64,000 nucleotides of DNA from Tubiluchus corallicola (lineage: Eukaryota; Priapulida; Priapulimorpha; Priapulimorphida; Tubiluchidae), in the NCBI GenBank assembly GCA_030141605.1, contig JAQGDQ010000713.1:40486-104485 (forward strand). The letters run 5' to 3'. Below, one piece after another: positions 21,042-29,705 of this stretch. Under the pieces are notes generated by a model that was given only the letters and a program-made list of their open reading frames with translations, did not search any database and had not been told where the DNA came from. A program made the translations under genes and the position numbers. The first letter of the stretch is position 1, and the number at the start of each line of letters is the position of its first letter.

Positions 21042-23390
21042 ATGATGTCGGACCAAACAACAAGGGAGAAATTAAAAAATACGACCCGTGATCAGCTGCG
21101 AGAAATGCTGCGGGCCAAACAACTGTCAGTTTCTGGTAGTAAAGAAGAGCTAATTCACAGACTCTTAGCAAGTCAGCAGAAACCAGATCATTCATATAAT
21201 GTGACGTCATGTGAAGCGTCTGGTACGTCGTCGTATGTTGATGCAGCTACAGCGACAGCGCAGCATCAAGTTGGCGAGCGCAGCCCTTCCAAAGCATCGT
21301 CAGGTGCTAGTCATTCGAAATCTACGAGACGGTCGAAGAAAAGTGCGAGGGAATTAAAGTTGCATGAGATTAAGATTCAGGAACAGGAGCTGAAATTAAA
21401 AGCAATGAAATTAAAACAGTTAAGACTTGAGAGTGAAGTTGCTTCACATAGCAGTGCAACCAGTCAGAAGTCGCGTACAACCGTCACCTCGCCTGAAATC
21501 AAGGACGAGACTTTAGCTAGGAAACCCATGTCAACCAAGGACAAGGTTACCGATTGGCTTCAAGGAGTGCGTGACGTCACCAAAGCCCAGTCATCAGACA
21601 CCAAGCCTGCAGTTCATCATACGTCTATGGAGGCCTATCTCACCATGGCAACGAACGACAGTTATGCTGAGGGAGTTCTTGTCTTGGCACACAGTCTGCG
21701 TCGAACTGGTACAACTCGACATCTAGCAATTTTGGTCACCCATACTGTTTCTAGCAGAGTTATGGCAGAGCTTAGTAATGTTTTTGATTATGTACAAATG
21801 ATTGATTTATTAAAGAGTAGTGATTTTGATAACTTGCATTTGCTAGGTAGGCCAGAGCTAAATGTAACATTCTCGAAATTGCACTGCTGGGCTATGACAC
21901 GGTTTACTAAATGCGTTTACTTAGATGCTGATACTTTAGTATTAGAAAATATTGATGAGCTATTTAATTATAATGAGCTTGCGGCTGCCCCAGATGTGGG
22001 GTGGCCTGATTGTTTTAATTCTGGTATGTTTGTATTTCAGCCTAGTTTGGAAACTTACAGTAGATTGTTGTCACTATCACAAACTGAGGCCTGTTCATTC
22101 GATGGCGGTGATCAGGGTTTATTAAATTTAGCCTTTCCGAACTGGAGTTCACAGTTTGACAAGCGCCTACCTTATGTGTATAATGCTGCCGTCCAAGGTC
22201 GTTACGGTTACCTGCCTACAATGAAGCAGTTCAGTAGCAAGATTAAAGTTGCGCACTTTTTAGGCCGAAAGAAGCCCTGGGATTATACTGAATATGTAAA
22301 CGGGGAGATCTCCGTCAATTTTTCGGACTTTGAATCAGGTTTTCTTCGTAGATGGTGGGATATCTATTTGTCTGATGTACAGCCCTTCTTCGAAAATTCT
22401 CCTAGTGAAGTTTTAGAACCTAGCGTTAAACAAACTACGTCGTTCTGCCGTGCCGCATTTAAATCACCCCAGGTAGAACAAACTTTAAATACTTCTGCAC
22501 GTGACTTCGTCCCAGGGAATATGCATCTTCCGCTTCCGGCTACATCGCCTCAGGCTTCTTATGGTAGCGGAGTTCAAAATAGTTCTAGGAATTTCTCTGG
22601 TAGGGCTAGTCAGAATGACATGAACGTTTTTATGGACCTCATGTTAGAAGGCCAAAGACAACACTTAAATATGTACAATGCTATGCAGCTTCCACACGTG
22701 CAGCTTGAAACGTTTGATGGTGACGTAATGAGGTTCTGGAGCTTTATCAAGCGTTTCGAAGCCAGCGTGGAGAACTATACCCAAGATGATGCAGCGAGGT
22801 ACACTAGGTTAGCCCAACTCTGCATTGGTAAAGCTAAAAGAGTTGTTGACAGTTGTAATTACATGGACCCCTGTTTTGCATATGGGCATGCTAAACAGCT
22901 TTTAACCGAAAGAGTCGGCTCGCCATTTGTTGTCACACAGGCCTGGCTTTCCAGAATTGCTGAATTTGAGCCCATAAAGATAAATGAGCCGGGAAAGTTA
23001 CAGGAATTTTCGGATTTGATTGTGGCTTGTGTGGAAACTTTGAAAATAATGAACAACGTTTGCGAAATTAGTACTCAATGCAGTTTGCTACAAATAATTA
23101 AAAAACTCCCATTCAAGTTCCAGGATAGGTGGAAGGATGTTGTAGCCAGGCTTCTGAAATATGAGCACAGGAATCCGACGATATTTGATGTAGTCGAATT
23201 CACTAAGGACGCAGCTGACAAAATGAATCATCCTGTCTTTGGCGACATTAACGTTAGCCTGCCTACCAGGAGCCCAAGAGGTAAACGCGACACTAAAGCC
23301 AGGAATTTCGCCAACTCAGCGCAGGAAACTGCGTCAATTACGAAATGCAACAGTGAACGACAACCCGGAAATACAACAAGGAAGTGGTAG
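21042..23390 (+). CDS. Gag-like polyprotein with in-frame glycogenin (GT8) domain, 782 residues
   Basis: Residues 8-45 look like a SAP helix-loop-helix (TTRDQLREMLRAKQL, SGSKEELIHRLL). Residues 100-135 form a lysine/leucine-rich coiled coil, as in many BEL/Pao Gags. Residues 196-450 are a glycogenin catalytic domain, which in cells makes the UDP-glucose-fed primer of glycogen. It starts at its own Met (MEAYLTMATNDSYAEG) and includes KLHCW, the metal-binding DxD (YLDADTLVL, D295/D297), WPDCFNSG, FDGGDQG (D357), GRYGYLP (Y388, equivalent to the autoglucosylated Tyr195 of human GYG1) and HFLGRKKPW. From about 460 a typical Gag-like segment resumes (VQLETFDGDVMRFWSFIKRF; CIGKAKRVV). The domain has no introns and keeps frame on both sides, implying capture of a spliced host mRNA. 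An Asn/Ser-rich linker follows it. Confidence 0.9.
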   Translation: MMSDQTTREKLKNTTRDQLREMLRAKQLSVSGSKEELIHRLLASQQKPDHSYNVTSCEASGTSSYVDAATATAQHQVGERSPSKASSGASHSKSTRRSKKSARELKLHEIKIQEQELKLKAMKLKQLRLESEVASHSSATSQKSRTTVTSPEIKDETLARKPMSTKDKVTDWLQGVRDVTKAQSSDTKPAVHHTSMEAYLTMATNDSYAEGVLVLAHSLRRTGTTRHLAILVTHTVSSRVMAELSNVFDYVQMIDLLKSSDFDNLHLLGRPELNVTFSKLHCWAMTRFTKCVYLDADTLVLENIDELFNYNELAAAPDVGWPDCFNSGMFVFQPSLETYSRLLSLSQTEACSFDGGDQGLLNLAFPNWSSQFDKRLPYVYNAAVQGRYGYLPTMKQFSSKIKVAHFLGRKKPWDYTEYVNGEISVNFSDFESGFLRRWWDIYLSDVQPFFENSPSEVLEPSVKQTTSFCRAAFKSPQVEQTLNTSARDFVPGNMHLPLPATSPQASYGSGVQNSSRNFSGRASQNDMNVFMDLMLEGQRQHLNMYNAMQLPHVQLETFDGDVMRFWSFIKRFEASVENYTQDDAARYTRLAQLCIGKAKRVVDSCNYMDPCFAYGHAKQLLTERVGSPFVVTQAWLSRIAEFEPIKINEPGKLQEFSDLIVACVETLKIMNNVCEISTQCSLLQIIKKLPFKFQDRWKDVVARLLKYEHRNPTIFDVVEFTKDAADKMNHPVFGDINVSLPTRSPRGKRDTKARNFANSAQETASITKCNSERQPGNTTRKW

Positions 23391-24633
23391 CAAAATGGCT
23401 TCTCAACGCCTAGAGATGCCTTGTTTTCTATGTAACTCTACGGAACACCGTTCACTCAAGCTATGCAATAAATTTAAGTCAATGAATGATACTGATAGAT
23501 TGAAAACCGCCAGAAGAGAAGGTCTTTGCTTCAATTGTTTGATTAAAGGAAAGCACAGGGCTTCTCGATGCTTCAAAGCAGGATGCGACGTAGAAGGATG
23601 CAGACGTAAGCATTCAAATTTACTGCATGCTGCCTTGGAGAAAATGTCACCTTCTAAAAACAATGATGAAAGCAAGGAGAAAAAAGCGCCAACACATTGC
23701 AAACCAGAGGCTTCTAGCAGTTGTGCTAGTATTAAGGAAGGCGGCAAAGCGGCTCTCCCTGTTGTCTCAGTTTTGGTTGAAGTTGATGGGAAGATGCCCG
23801 TGCGTACTTTAGCCCTACTTGACCCTGGCTCGACTAACACCTTTTGTACAAAGGCATTGTTCGACAAACTTGGGGCTACTAGACAAAAACGAACGCTCTC
23901 TTTAACCACTATAGAAGAGAAATATTCCAAGATAAACACTTTAATCACGAAGATGTCTGTTACTGGGGTAAACACTGGCAATAAAATAGCTTTGCCTTAT
24001 GTCTTCGTTAGGCCTGCATTGTTGCTGGAAAAGGACTGCTTGGCCTTTAGCAAGGATGTAGAACAATGGCCGCATTTGCAAGGAATCCCCCTATCGTTCA
24101 CAGATACAGAAGACCTAACTGAGCTGGGCCTTTTGATCGGCCAGGATGTTCCTGATGCGCTGATTCCTCTTGAGCTACGAACAGGTCCTAGACTAACGCC
24201 ATATGCTGTAAAGACAAAGCTAGGCTGGACCCTTAATGGACCCATAGGAGGCGGCGTTCCTAATTTAGGGCGCATTTGTAGTAATTTGACCCAAGCCAAT
24301 GCATTGTCATATGGAGAAACCAATTCCTTGCAGCAGCAAATAGAACAATTCTGGAAAATTGAAACTAGCGAGTTTGACAGACAATTCTTTTTAGACGATA
24401 TGCGTGCTCTCGATATATGGGAGGCTTCAATTACAAAAACACATGGGCATTACCAGTTGGACATCCCATTTAAATCTGAGAATGATGTTTTACCAGATAC
24501 GCTACAAATGGCTTCATCTAGATTGGAAAGTCTACGTAAACGGCTGCAGAGGAACCCAGAATTGCACAACCGATACACTATAGCTATAAATGACCTACCT
24601 ATTCAAGAAAGGATATGCAGAAGAGATCGATGA
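23239..24633 (+). CDS. BEL/Pao zinc-knuckle and protease region
   Basis: The meaningful part starts near 23395. It has Cys/His motifs CFLCNSTEHRSLKLC and CFNCLIKGKHRASRC, then CDVEGCRRKH, typical of the knuckles ahead of BEL/Pao proteases. The aspartic protease segment reads VRTLALLDPGSTNTFC, with D-P-G where D-S/T-G is usual. It continues with LIGQDVPDALIP and KTKLGWTLNGP, common in BEL/Pao. The frame lies +1 relative to the Gag frame and overlaps it by 152 nt. The Met at 23239 is probably not a real start. It ends at a stop in the stretch leading into the reverse transcriptase. Confidence 0.8.
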   Translation: MATLTLACLPGAQEVNATLKPGISPTQRRKLRQLRNATVNDNPEIQQGSGSKMASQRLEMPCFLCNSTEHRSLKLCNKFKSMNDTDRLKTARREGLCFNCLIKGKHRASRCFKAGCDVEGCRRKHSNLLHAALEKMSPSKNNDESKEKKAPTHCKPEASSSCASIKEGGKAALPVVSVLVEVDGKMPVRTLALLDPGSTNTFCTKALFDKLGATRQKRTLSLTTIEEKYSKINTLITKMSVTGVNTGNKIALPYVFVRPALLLEKDCLAFSKDVEQWPHLQGIPLSFTDTEDLTELGLLIGQDVPDALIPLELRTGPRLTPYAVKTKLGWTLNGPIGGGVPNLGRICSNLTQANALSYGETNSLQQQIEQFWKIETSEFDRQFFLDDMRALDIWEASITKTHGHYQLDIPFKSENDVLPDTLQMASSRLESLRKRLQRNPELHNRYTIAINDLPIQERICRRDR

Positions 24634-27403
24634 AGATGATGACCCTACTTCCAGGAAATGGTTTTTTCCCCATTTTCCGGTGTTTAATGCCAATAAACCA
24701 GAGAAAACTCGCATCGTCTTTGATGCAGCAGCGGAAACAAATGAAGTATCTCTAAATAAATTAGCATTGCAAGGGCCAGATCTCACAAACACGTGCATTG
24801 GAGTTTTGCTTCGGTTTAGAGAGAATCCTATTGCAGTAATGGCGGATATCCGGGAGATGTTCCACCAGGTGATCGTGTCTCCAAAACACAGAAATATGAT
24901 GCGTTTCCTTTGGTGGAAAGATAGAAATCTTAACAGTCAACCATGTACTTTTAGAATGTGTGTACACTTGTTCGGCGGGGTGTGGTCCCCGAGCGTTGCA
25001 TCATTTGCTTTGCAAAGGACTGCAAAAGACAATGCAGATCTGTTTCCCGCAAATGTTGTCGCTACCATTTTGAGAAACTTCTATGTGGACGACCTTTTAA
25101 AATCGCTAAACACCGTGAATGAAGCCATACAGTTAGTTTCTCAACTGACTGCCTTATTGTCTCTTGGTGGATTCCACATAACTAAGTGGATGAGCAACAG
25201 ACGTGAGGTCTTGGCATCTGTGCCTGCTGAAGAACTTGGAAGCGAAGTCAAGAATCTTGACTTAACTCAGAGCCCTCTGCCAACTGATCGCGTACTGGGA
25301 GTTAAATGGCTAGTTGAGGAAGATTGCCTTGGAATCTTGGTTTCACTCAAAGACAAGCCCAGTACAAAACGAGGAATGTTAAGCTGCATTTCGTCAGTCT
25401 ATGACCCATTAGGAATGATCTGTCCATTCGTTTTGCAGGCCAAAAAACTCTTCCAAGATGAATGTAGAATTCAGAAAAAGGATTGGGATGACGCTCTAGA
25501 ACGAGATACAGAAGCCAAGTGGGCAAAGTGGAAAGGAGATTGTATCGCACTAGAAAACTTCAAGTTGGAGAGATGCATGAAGGCTCGTGATTTTGGCCTG
25601 ATTTTCCATTTGCAGTTGCATCATTTCTGCGATGCTTCGAGCTATGCTTATGGTACTGTCAGTTATGTACGTATGAAGAGTGCTCAAGGTGAAATTCACA
25701 CAGCATTCCTCATGGCTAAATCAAGACTTGCCCCACTTAAAGGTCTTACAATACCGCGTCTTGAACTCTGCGCTGCAGTTTTAGCCTCTAAAGTTGATCA
25801 AATGCTTAGGGAAGAGCTATCCTTTTGTGCTGGTACAGATCAGTCGGTCTTCTGGACTGATAGTCAGATAGTTATTCATTACATTCGGAACACAGCAAAG
25901 CGGTTTCATACATTCGTCCAAAACCGTGTCAACTCAATCTTGCAAGTCTCTTCACCAACTCAATGGCGGTTTGTTAGCTCAACAGACAACTGCGCTGATG
26001 ATGCGTCCCGAGGCATGAGCGCTGAAGAATTGCTACTTTCCAATAGATGGAAGTTTGTTCCATCTTTCTTAAGAAAAGATGAAGCTTCGTGGCCGCAGAC
26101 TAATTTAGATTCGGATGATATACTAGCTAATGACAAAGAAGTAAAGCGGTCAGCCACTGTGAACGTCGTAGAATGCAAAGGAACTTCAAATAATGTCATA
26201 GATCAATTGTTGCAGCATTACTCATCCTTTTACAGGCTAAAAAGAGGTTTAGCCTGGTTATTACGAGCCAAAACAATATTGCACAGGAAAGCTTCTGGCG
26301 GAAGTGATATGGATTGTTCCACAAATCTAACTCTGACTGAATTAAATGAGGCCCAGAATGAGCTGATCAGACACACACAGAAGCAAAGTTTCAACAAAGA
26401 ATATAAGACGATGTGTTCCCGTACCAAATCTACATGCCCAGAACGCTCTGTAACCAAATCATCCTGCCTGTATAAGCTGGATCCCTTTATTGATAAAGAG
26501 GGAATTTTGCGTGTCGGCGGTCGCCTGCAAGATGCTCTAGTAGATCATGAAGCTCGTCATCCTGTTATTCTTCCCAAAAATCATAGACTCTCTTGGCTTG
26601 TCATACAGCACTTCCACGAGACAAATGGACATACAGGTAGAGAACATGTCATGGCTTCAGTCCGTAGAGCGTTCTGGATAATTGGGATGCGAGTCATGGT
26701 GCGGAAAGTAATCCATGAATGCAGACAATGTAGGCTGCGTTACTCTCAACCATTGCAACAAAAGATGGCCAACTTGCCTCCTGAGAGAGTTCAACAAGGC
26801 TCCTTCTCTGCGGTTGGCGTGGACTGCTTTGGACCAATTTTGGTCAAACGTGGTAGAATCGAGGTGAAGCGTTATGGGGCACTCTTTACTTGTCTAGCCA
26901 CACGAAGCATCCACTTGGAGGTACTCTTCTCGATGTCTACAGATTCCTTCATTAAAGCACTCCATAGATTTTGTAGCAGAAGAGGCAAACCTAACAGAAT
27001 TAGGTCCGACTGTGGCACTAATTTTATAGGTGCCAACAAGCAACTTTCCAAGGCTATGAAAGAGTGGAATCACAACACTATTCAGAAAGACTTGCTCCAG
27101 GAGAACATCGAGTGGGAGAATAATCCGCCACGGGCTCCCCACATGGGAGGAGTATGGGAAGCAATGGTCAAGATTGTCAAGAAGCATTTGCTTTCTGTGA
27201 CAAATGAACAAGCTCTTGATGATGAAGCTCTCAACACTCTATTCTGCATTGTTGAAAACGTTGTCAATAGTAGGCCTTTAACGGCAACCTCGGACGACCC
27301 AAAAGATTGTAGTCCTCTGACGCCCAATCACCTGCTGTTGGCGAAGTGTTGGCGAAATTTATTACATATTTCTTTTCTCTCTAGTACAAACTACACACAC
27401 TAA
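24590..27403 (+). CDS. BEL/Pao reverse transcriptase, RNase H and integrase
   Basis: Reverse transcriptase: RKWFFPHFPVFN, KTRIVFDAAA, ADIREMFHQV and the catalytic FYVDDLL (about residues 163-169). RNase H: FCDASSYAYG, RLELCAAVLAS, FWTDSQIVIHYI and ADDASRG. Integrase: zinc-binding HFHETNGHTG with CRQCRLRY, catalytic D in VGVDCFGP, D in RSDCGTNFIG and E in MGGVWEAMV. After LTPNHLLLAK the family usually continues for about 100 residues; here the frame ends in 18 unrelated residues, so the C-terminus is lost or altered. The frame is +1 relative to the preceding one with a 44-nt overlap. I take this as a single-base frameshift because the Y...KKGYAEE region that normally joins the two is split at that point. 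Confidence 0.88.
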   Translation: MTYLFKKGYAEEIDEDDDPTSRKWFFPHFPVFNANKPEKTRIVFDAAAETNEVSLNKLALQGPDLTNTCIGVLLRFRENPIAVMADIREMFHQVIVSPKHRNMMRFLWWKDRNLNSQPCTFRMCVHLFGGVWSPSVASFALQRTAKDNADLFPANVVATILRNFYVDDLLKSLNTVNEAIQLVSQLTALLSLGGFHITKWMSNRREVLASVPAEELGSEVKNLDLTQSPLPTDRVLGVKWLVEEDCLGILVSLKDKPSTKRGMLSCISSVYDPLGMICPFVLQAKKLFQDECRIQKKDWDDALERDTEAKWAKWKGDCIALENFKLERCMKARDFGLIFHLQLHHFCDASSYAYGTVSYVRMKSAQGEIHTAFLMAKSRLAPLKGLTIPRLELCAAVLASKVDQMLREELSFCAGTDQSVFWTDSQIVIHYIRNTAKRFHTFVQNRVNSILQVSSPTQWRFVSSTDNCADDASRGMSAEELLLSNRWKFVPSFLRKDEASWPQTNLDSDDILANDKEVKRSATVNVVECKGTSNNVIDQLLQHYSSFYRLKRGLAWLLRAKTILHRKASGGSDMDCSTNLTLTELNEAQNELIRHTQKQSFNKEYKTMCSRTKSTCPERSVTKSSCLYKLDPFIDKEGILRVGGRLQDALVDHEARHPVILPKNHRLSWLVIQHFHETNGHTGREHVMASVRRAFWIIGMRVMVRKVIHECRQCRLRYSQPLQQKMANLPPERVQQGSFSAVGVDCFGPILVKRGRIEVKRYGALFTCLATRSIHLEVLFSMSTDSFIKALHRFCSRRGKPNRIRSDCGTNFIGANKQLSKAMKEWNHNTIQKDLLQENIEWENNPPRAPHMGGVWEAMVKIVKKHLLSVTNEQALDDEALNTLFCIVENVVNSRPLTATSDDPKDCSPLTPNHLLLAKCWRNLLHISFLSSTNYTH

Positions 27404-28145
27404 CAAAGGTGCCACTTGCTGGTCGGCCACTGCTTTGCGATATGCTTCAGTACAACCTAAAGACATGTGCTCACACCTAGCATAACCTCTTTGGTTATCG
27501 CATTTCTTGGACCAATTTTTACATTGGTTTTCATAAGCATAATTTGGAAGTTGACAGCTATTATAGTGATATTCTTTTAATTTCTGTTTGAAGTCGGGGA
27601 GATGTTATATTTGTTTTATTTCACTGAATAGTGATTTCCATAAATTTATGGAATGATTTCATATGGAATGATTTCCAAATTTATTGTTTACTGTAATTTA
27701 ATTTAAACTGTGCATTGTATTGTTTCAAGAGATATCAGGAGTGGATGATAAAGTATTATTTAGAAATTGAATGCTCAGTTTACTCATAAAGAAATATTAA
27801 TGTTTTATTTGAGTTTTTTGTGGAAGGTTCTTAAATTTGTTGTAGAAGTGGCATGTTGTTTAGCAGACGGGGGGATATTAGCCATGTATTAGTCTAAATG
27901 CAGAATTTTGCATTGTATTTAGTTTTATATTTTATAAAGTTTTCTTTTTTTAACGTTTTGTAATAAAGTGCATCAGAAGTAACTAAAGTCTCTGAGACGT
28001 TACTTGGAAATGCAAAAAAAAAACTAAAAGTTTCATTGTTAAGAGTATTGTGGCGCGCCATCTGATGCAGCATAACTTGTTAAGTATTAATATTACAATT
28101 AAACAGAAGCGTGTTCAAAATTGTGCATTTGTGCATGTACTTTCT
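27404..28145. other. 3' region of the retrotransposon, possible LTR and polyA signal
   Basis: Non-coding. A purine stretch, gaagtcggggaga, directly before tgttatatttg at about 27603 resembles a polypurine tract and LTR start. AATAAA occurs at 27962-27967, followed by tctctgagacgttactt. No matching upstream LTR was found, so this stays tentative. Confidence 0.4.
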
Positions 28146-29561
28146 AGTTGTGAACAACACGAATTGGTGGCAGACAGGACAAGTCAATTAGAGCAAAACT
28201 TACAAGTCAAACTGAACTGCGGAGTTGCTAAGAATGTCATATTTTTGCATGGGACCAACGTCGCTTTTACTCGGAAGGTAAATTAATGTCGAGGTTTATA
28301 TAAAAGTGTTAAATAACTTAACGCTAAGTATTATTGTTAGGACATTGGCATCAAACATAGTATAATGTACTTATACAAAAACGTTAATTTTACTACCAGT
28401 CACTATTACTAGTTTTGCAAGCGTCTGGGTTTGCAACGATTATAAAATGCGTGATGATTTGGCAATTACTTACCTAAAGCTGATCATTCTTTGCCAACAG
28501 AAATTACGTTATTTATGTTTGGCAGGCAACATATTTAAACGTTTTACCTTCTTCATGCATGTTGAAATGGTTTTTGATGGACTCTGTCAGCCTGTGCAAA
28601 GGTTATGTTGAGTTAATCTAAAGCTAGAAGAGCATATTAATAAAGCAAGCAAAATCGGGACGGATGTATAATGTGTTAACAGGGGCACATCTACCAACAG
28701 ACTAATAATAATAATAATAATGTTGCATATACCACATGAGCACACAAATAATTATAGTAAGTACAGGCAACTAGAAATTGGCATCAAATATAGTATAATG
28801 TATGTGCGCAAAAAATTAACTTTACTACAAGTCACTATTAGTAGTTGTGCAAGTCTGTGTTTGCAACGATTATAAAATGCGTAGTGATTTGGCAATAACT
28901 TACCAAAAGCTGATCATTCTTTGCCAACAGAAATTACGCTATTTATCTTTGGCAGGCAACATATTCAAACGTTCTACCTTCTTTGTGCATGTTGATGGCT
29001 CCGCCTCCTTTGCAAAGGTTATGTTGAATCAATCTGAAACTAGGATCATAAAATAATAAAATAAGCATAAACATGGCTGATATATAAAAGTGTTAACAGA
29101 GGCGTATCTACCAATAGACTAACAAATTTTGATGGGCATTTTACGGATCCAGTGTTAAAAAATTTTCCTCCAAAATGCTTATTACCATTATTGTAATATA
29201 ATACAGCTACAGAACGTATTATTTTCTAACACGCCACTAGCAGTTATACTGTCCGCTTTTATGTAAACTGCAAACAAGTACAAATGATTATTGCATACAT
29301 ATATATATATACAGTGACAACACTCGTGTGTAATTCTGGGCGGTGTCGTGTAGGGCGTTGTACCGACACTTAGTCGATAGTTATACACTAGTGGCCTATT
29401 TGACCACAGTTTGAATGTAAACTAAAGATCTTTATCTACTCAAAGACGTTAACTTGTTTTGTTATGCGTCTATATATATGGATTTGACTTCTCATATTAT
29501 ATGGATATAAGTTTGGAAGTGACATAATAATGCTTGTAATTATTTCATTTTATTTTTTCAG
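28146..29561. other. Intergenic or intronic sequence with an internal duplication
   Basis: A block at about 28335-28600 is repeated at about 28775-29050 (both contain tttgcaacgattataaaatg and gctgatcattctttgccaac). An open frame at 28146-28276, after a tctag acceptor-like site and before gtaaat, could be an exon but matches no family I know. Short TA and TAA microsatellites occur near 28704 and 29300. Confidence 0.45.
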
Positions 29562-29705
29562 GAACAATGCAAATTTTGCTATGAAGTTGTGTCCACATAT
29601 TTTAAAGTAAATTTAGGAAAGTTTGGCATTCGGCTGGTTTTGCAGGCCAAGAACTACATTATTAATACTCAATTAATAACTCAGTTATTTTTCATAACTC
29701 AATAA
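29562..29705 (+). pseudogene. Isolated last exon of a second receptor phosphatase copy
   Basis: After the acceptor tttattttttcag the frame starts EQCKFCYEVVSTYFKV and ends at TAA (29703-29705). It is clearly homologous to the last exon of the complete gene at 60971 (EQYKFCFEAVSAYFQL), the final helix of a D2-type PTP domain. The following 3' sequence is also shared (29690-30010 with 61085-61470). The preceding exons of this copy are not found between 28 and 29.5 kb, so it is a truncated gene or duplication remnant. Confidence 0.75.

Larger units (their letters stand above)
21042..27403 (+). mobile_element. BEL/Pao-type LTR retrotransposon carrying a captured glycogenin domain
   Basis: In order this holds a SAP-like and coiled-coil N-terminus, an inserted GT8 glycosyltransferase, a Gag-like region, zinc knuckles, an aspartic protease, a reverse transcriptase with YVDD, RNase H and an integrase with HHCC and DDE residues. 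The protease-RT-RNaseH-integrase order is that of BEL/Pao and Ty3 elements; the Gag and protease style (DUF1759/DUF1758-like) is BEL/Pao. The coding part is split over three frames overlapping at 23239-23390 and 24590-24633. The integrase C-terminus is cut short at about 27345. LTRs were not identified, so the ends are undefined. Confidence 0.85.

Noticed and set aside
20500-27620. Exact LTR boundaries for the BEL/Pao element
   Set aside because: A possible primer site (20521) and polypurine tract (about 27590) were seen, but no matching LTR pair could be found by eye.
28050-28286. 78-codon frame as a gene
   Set aside because: No recognisable family or convincing start; it could be an exon of something unknown, but evidence is lacking.
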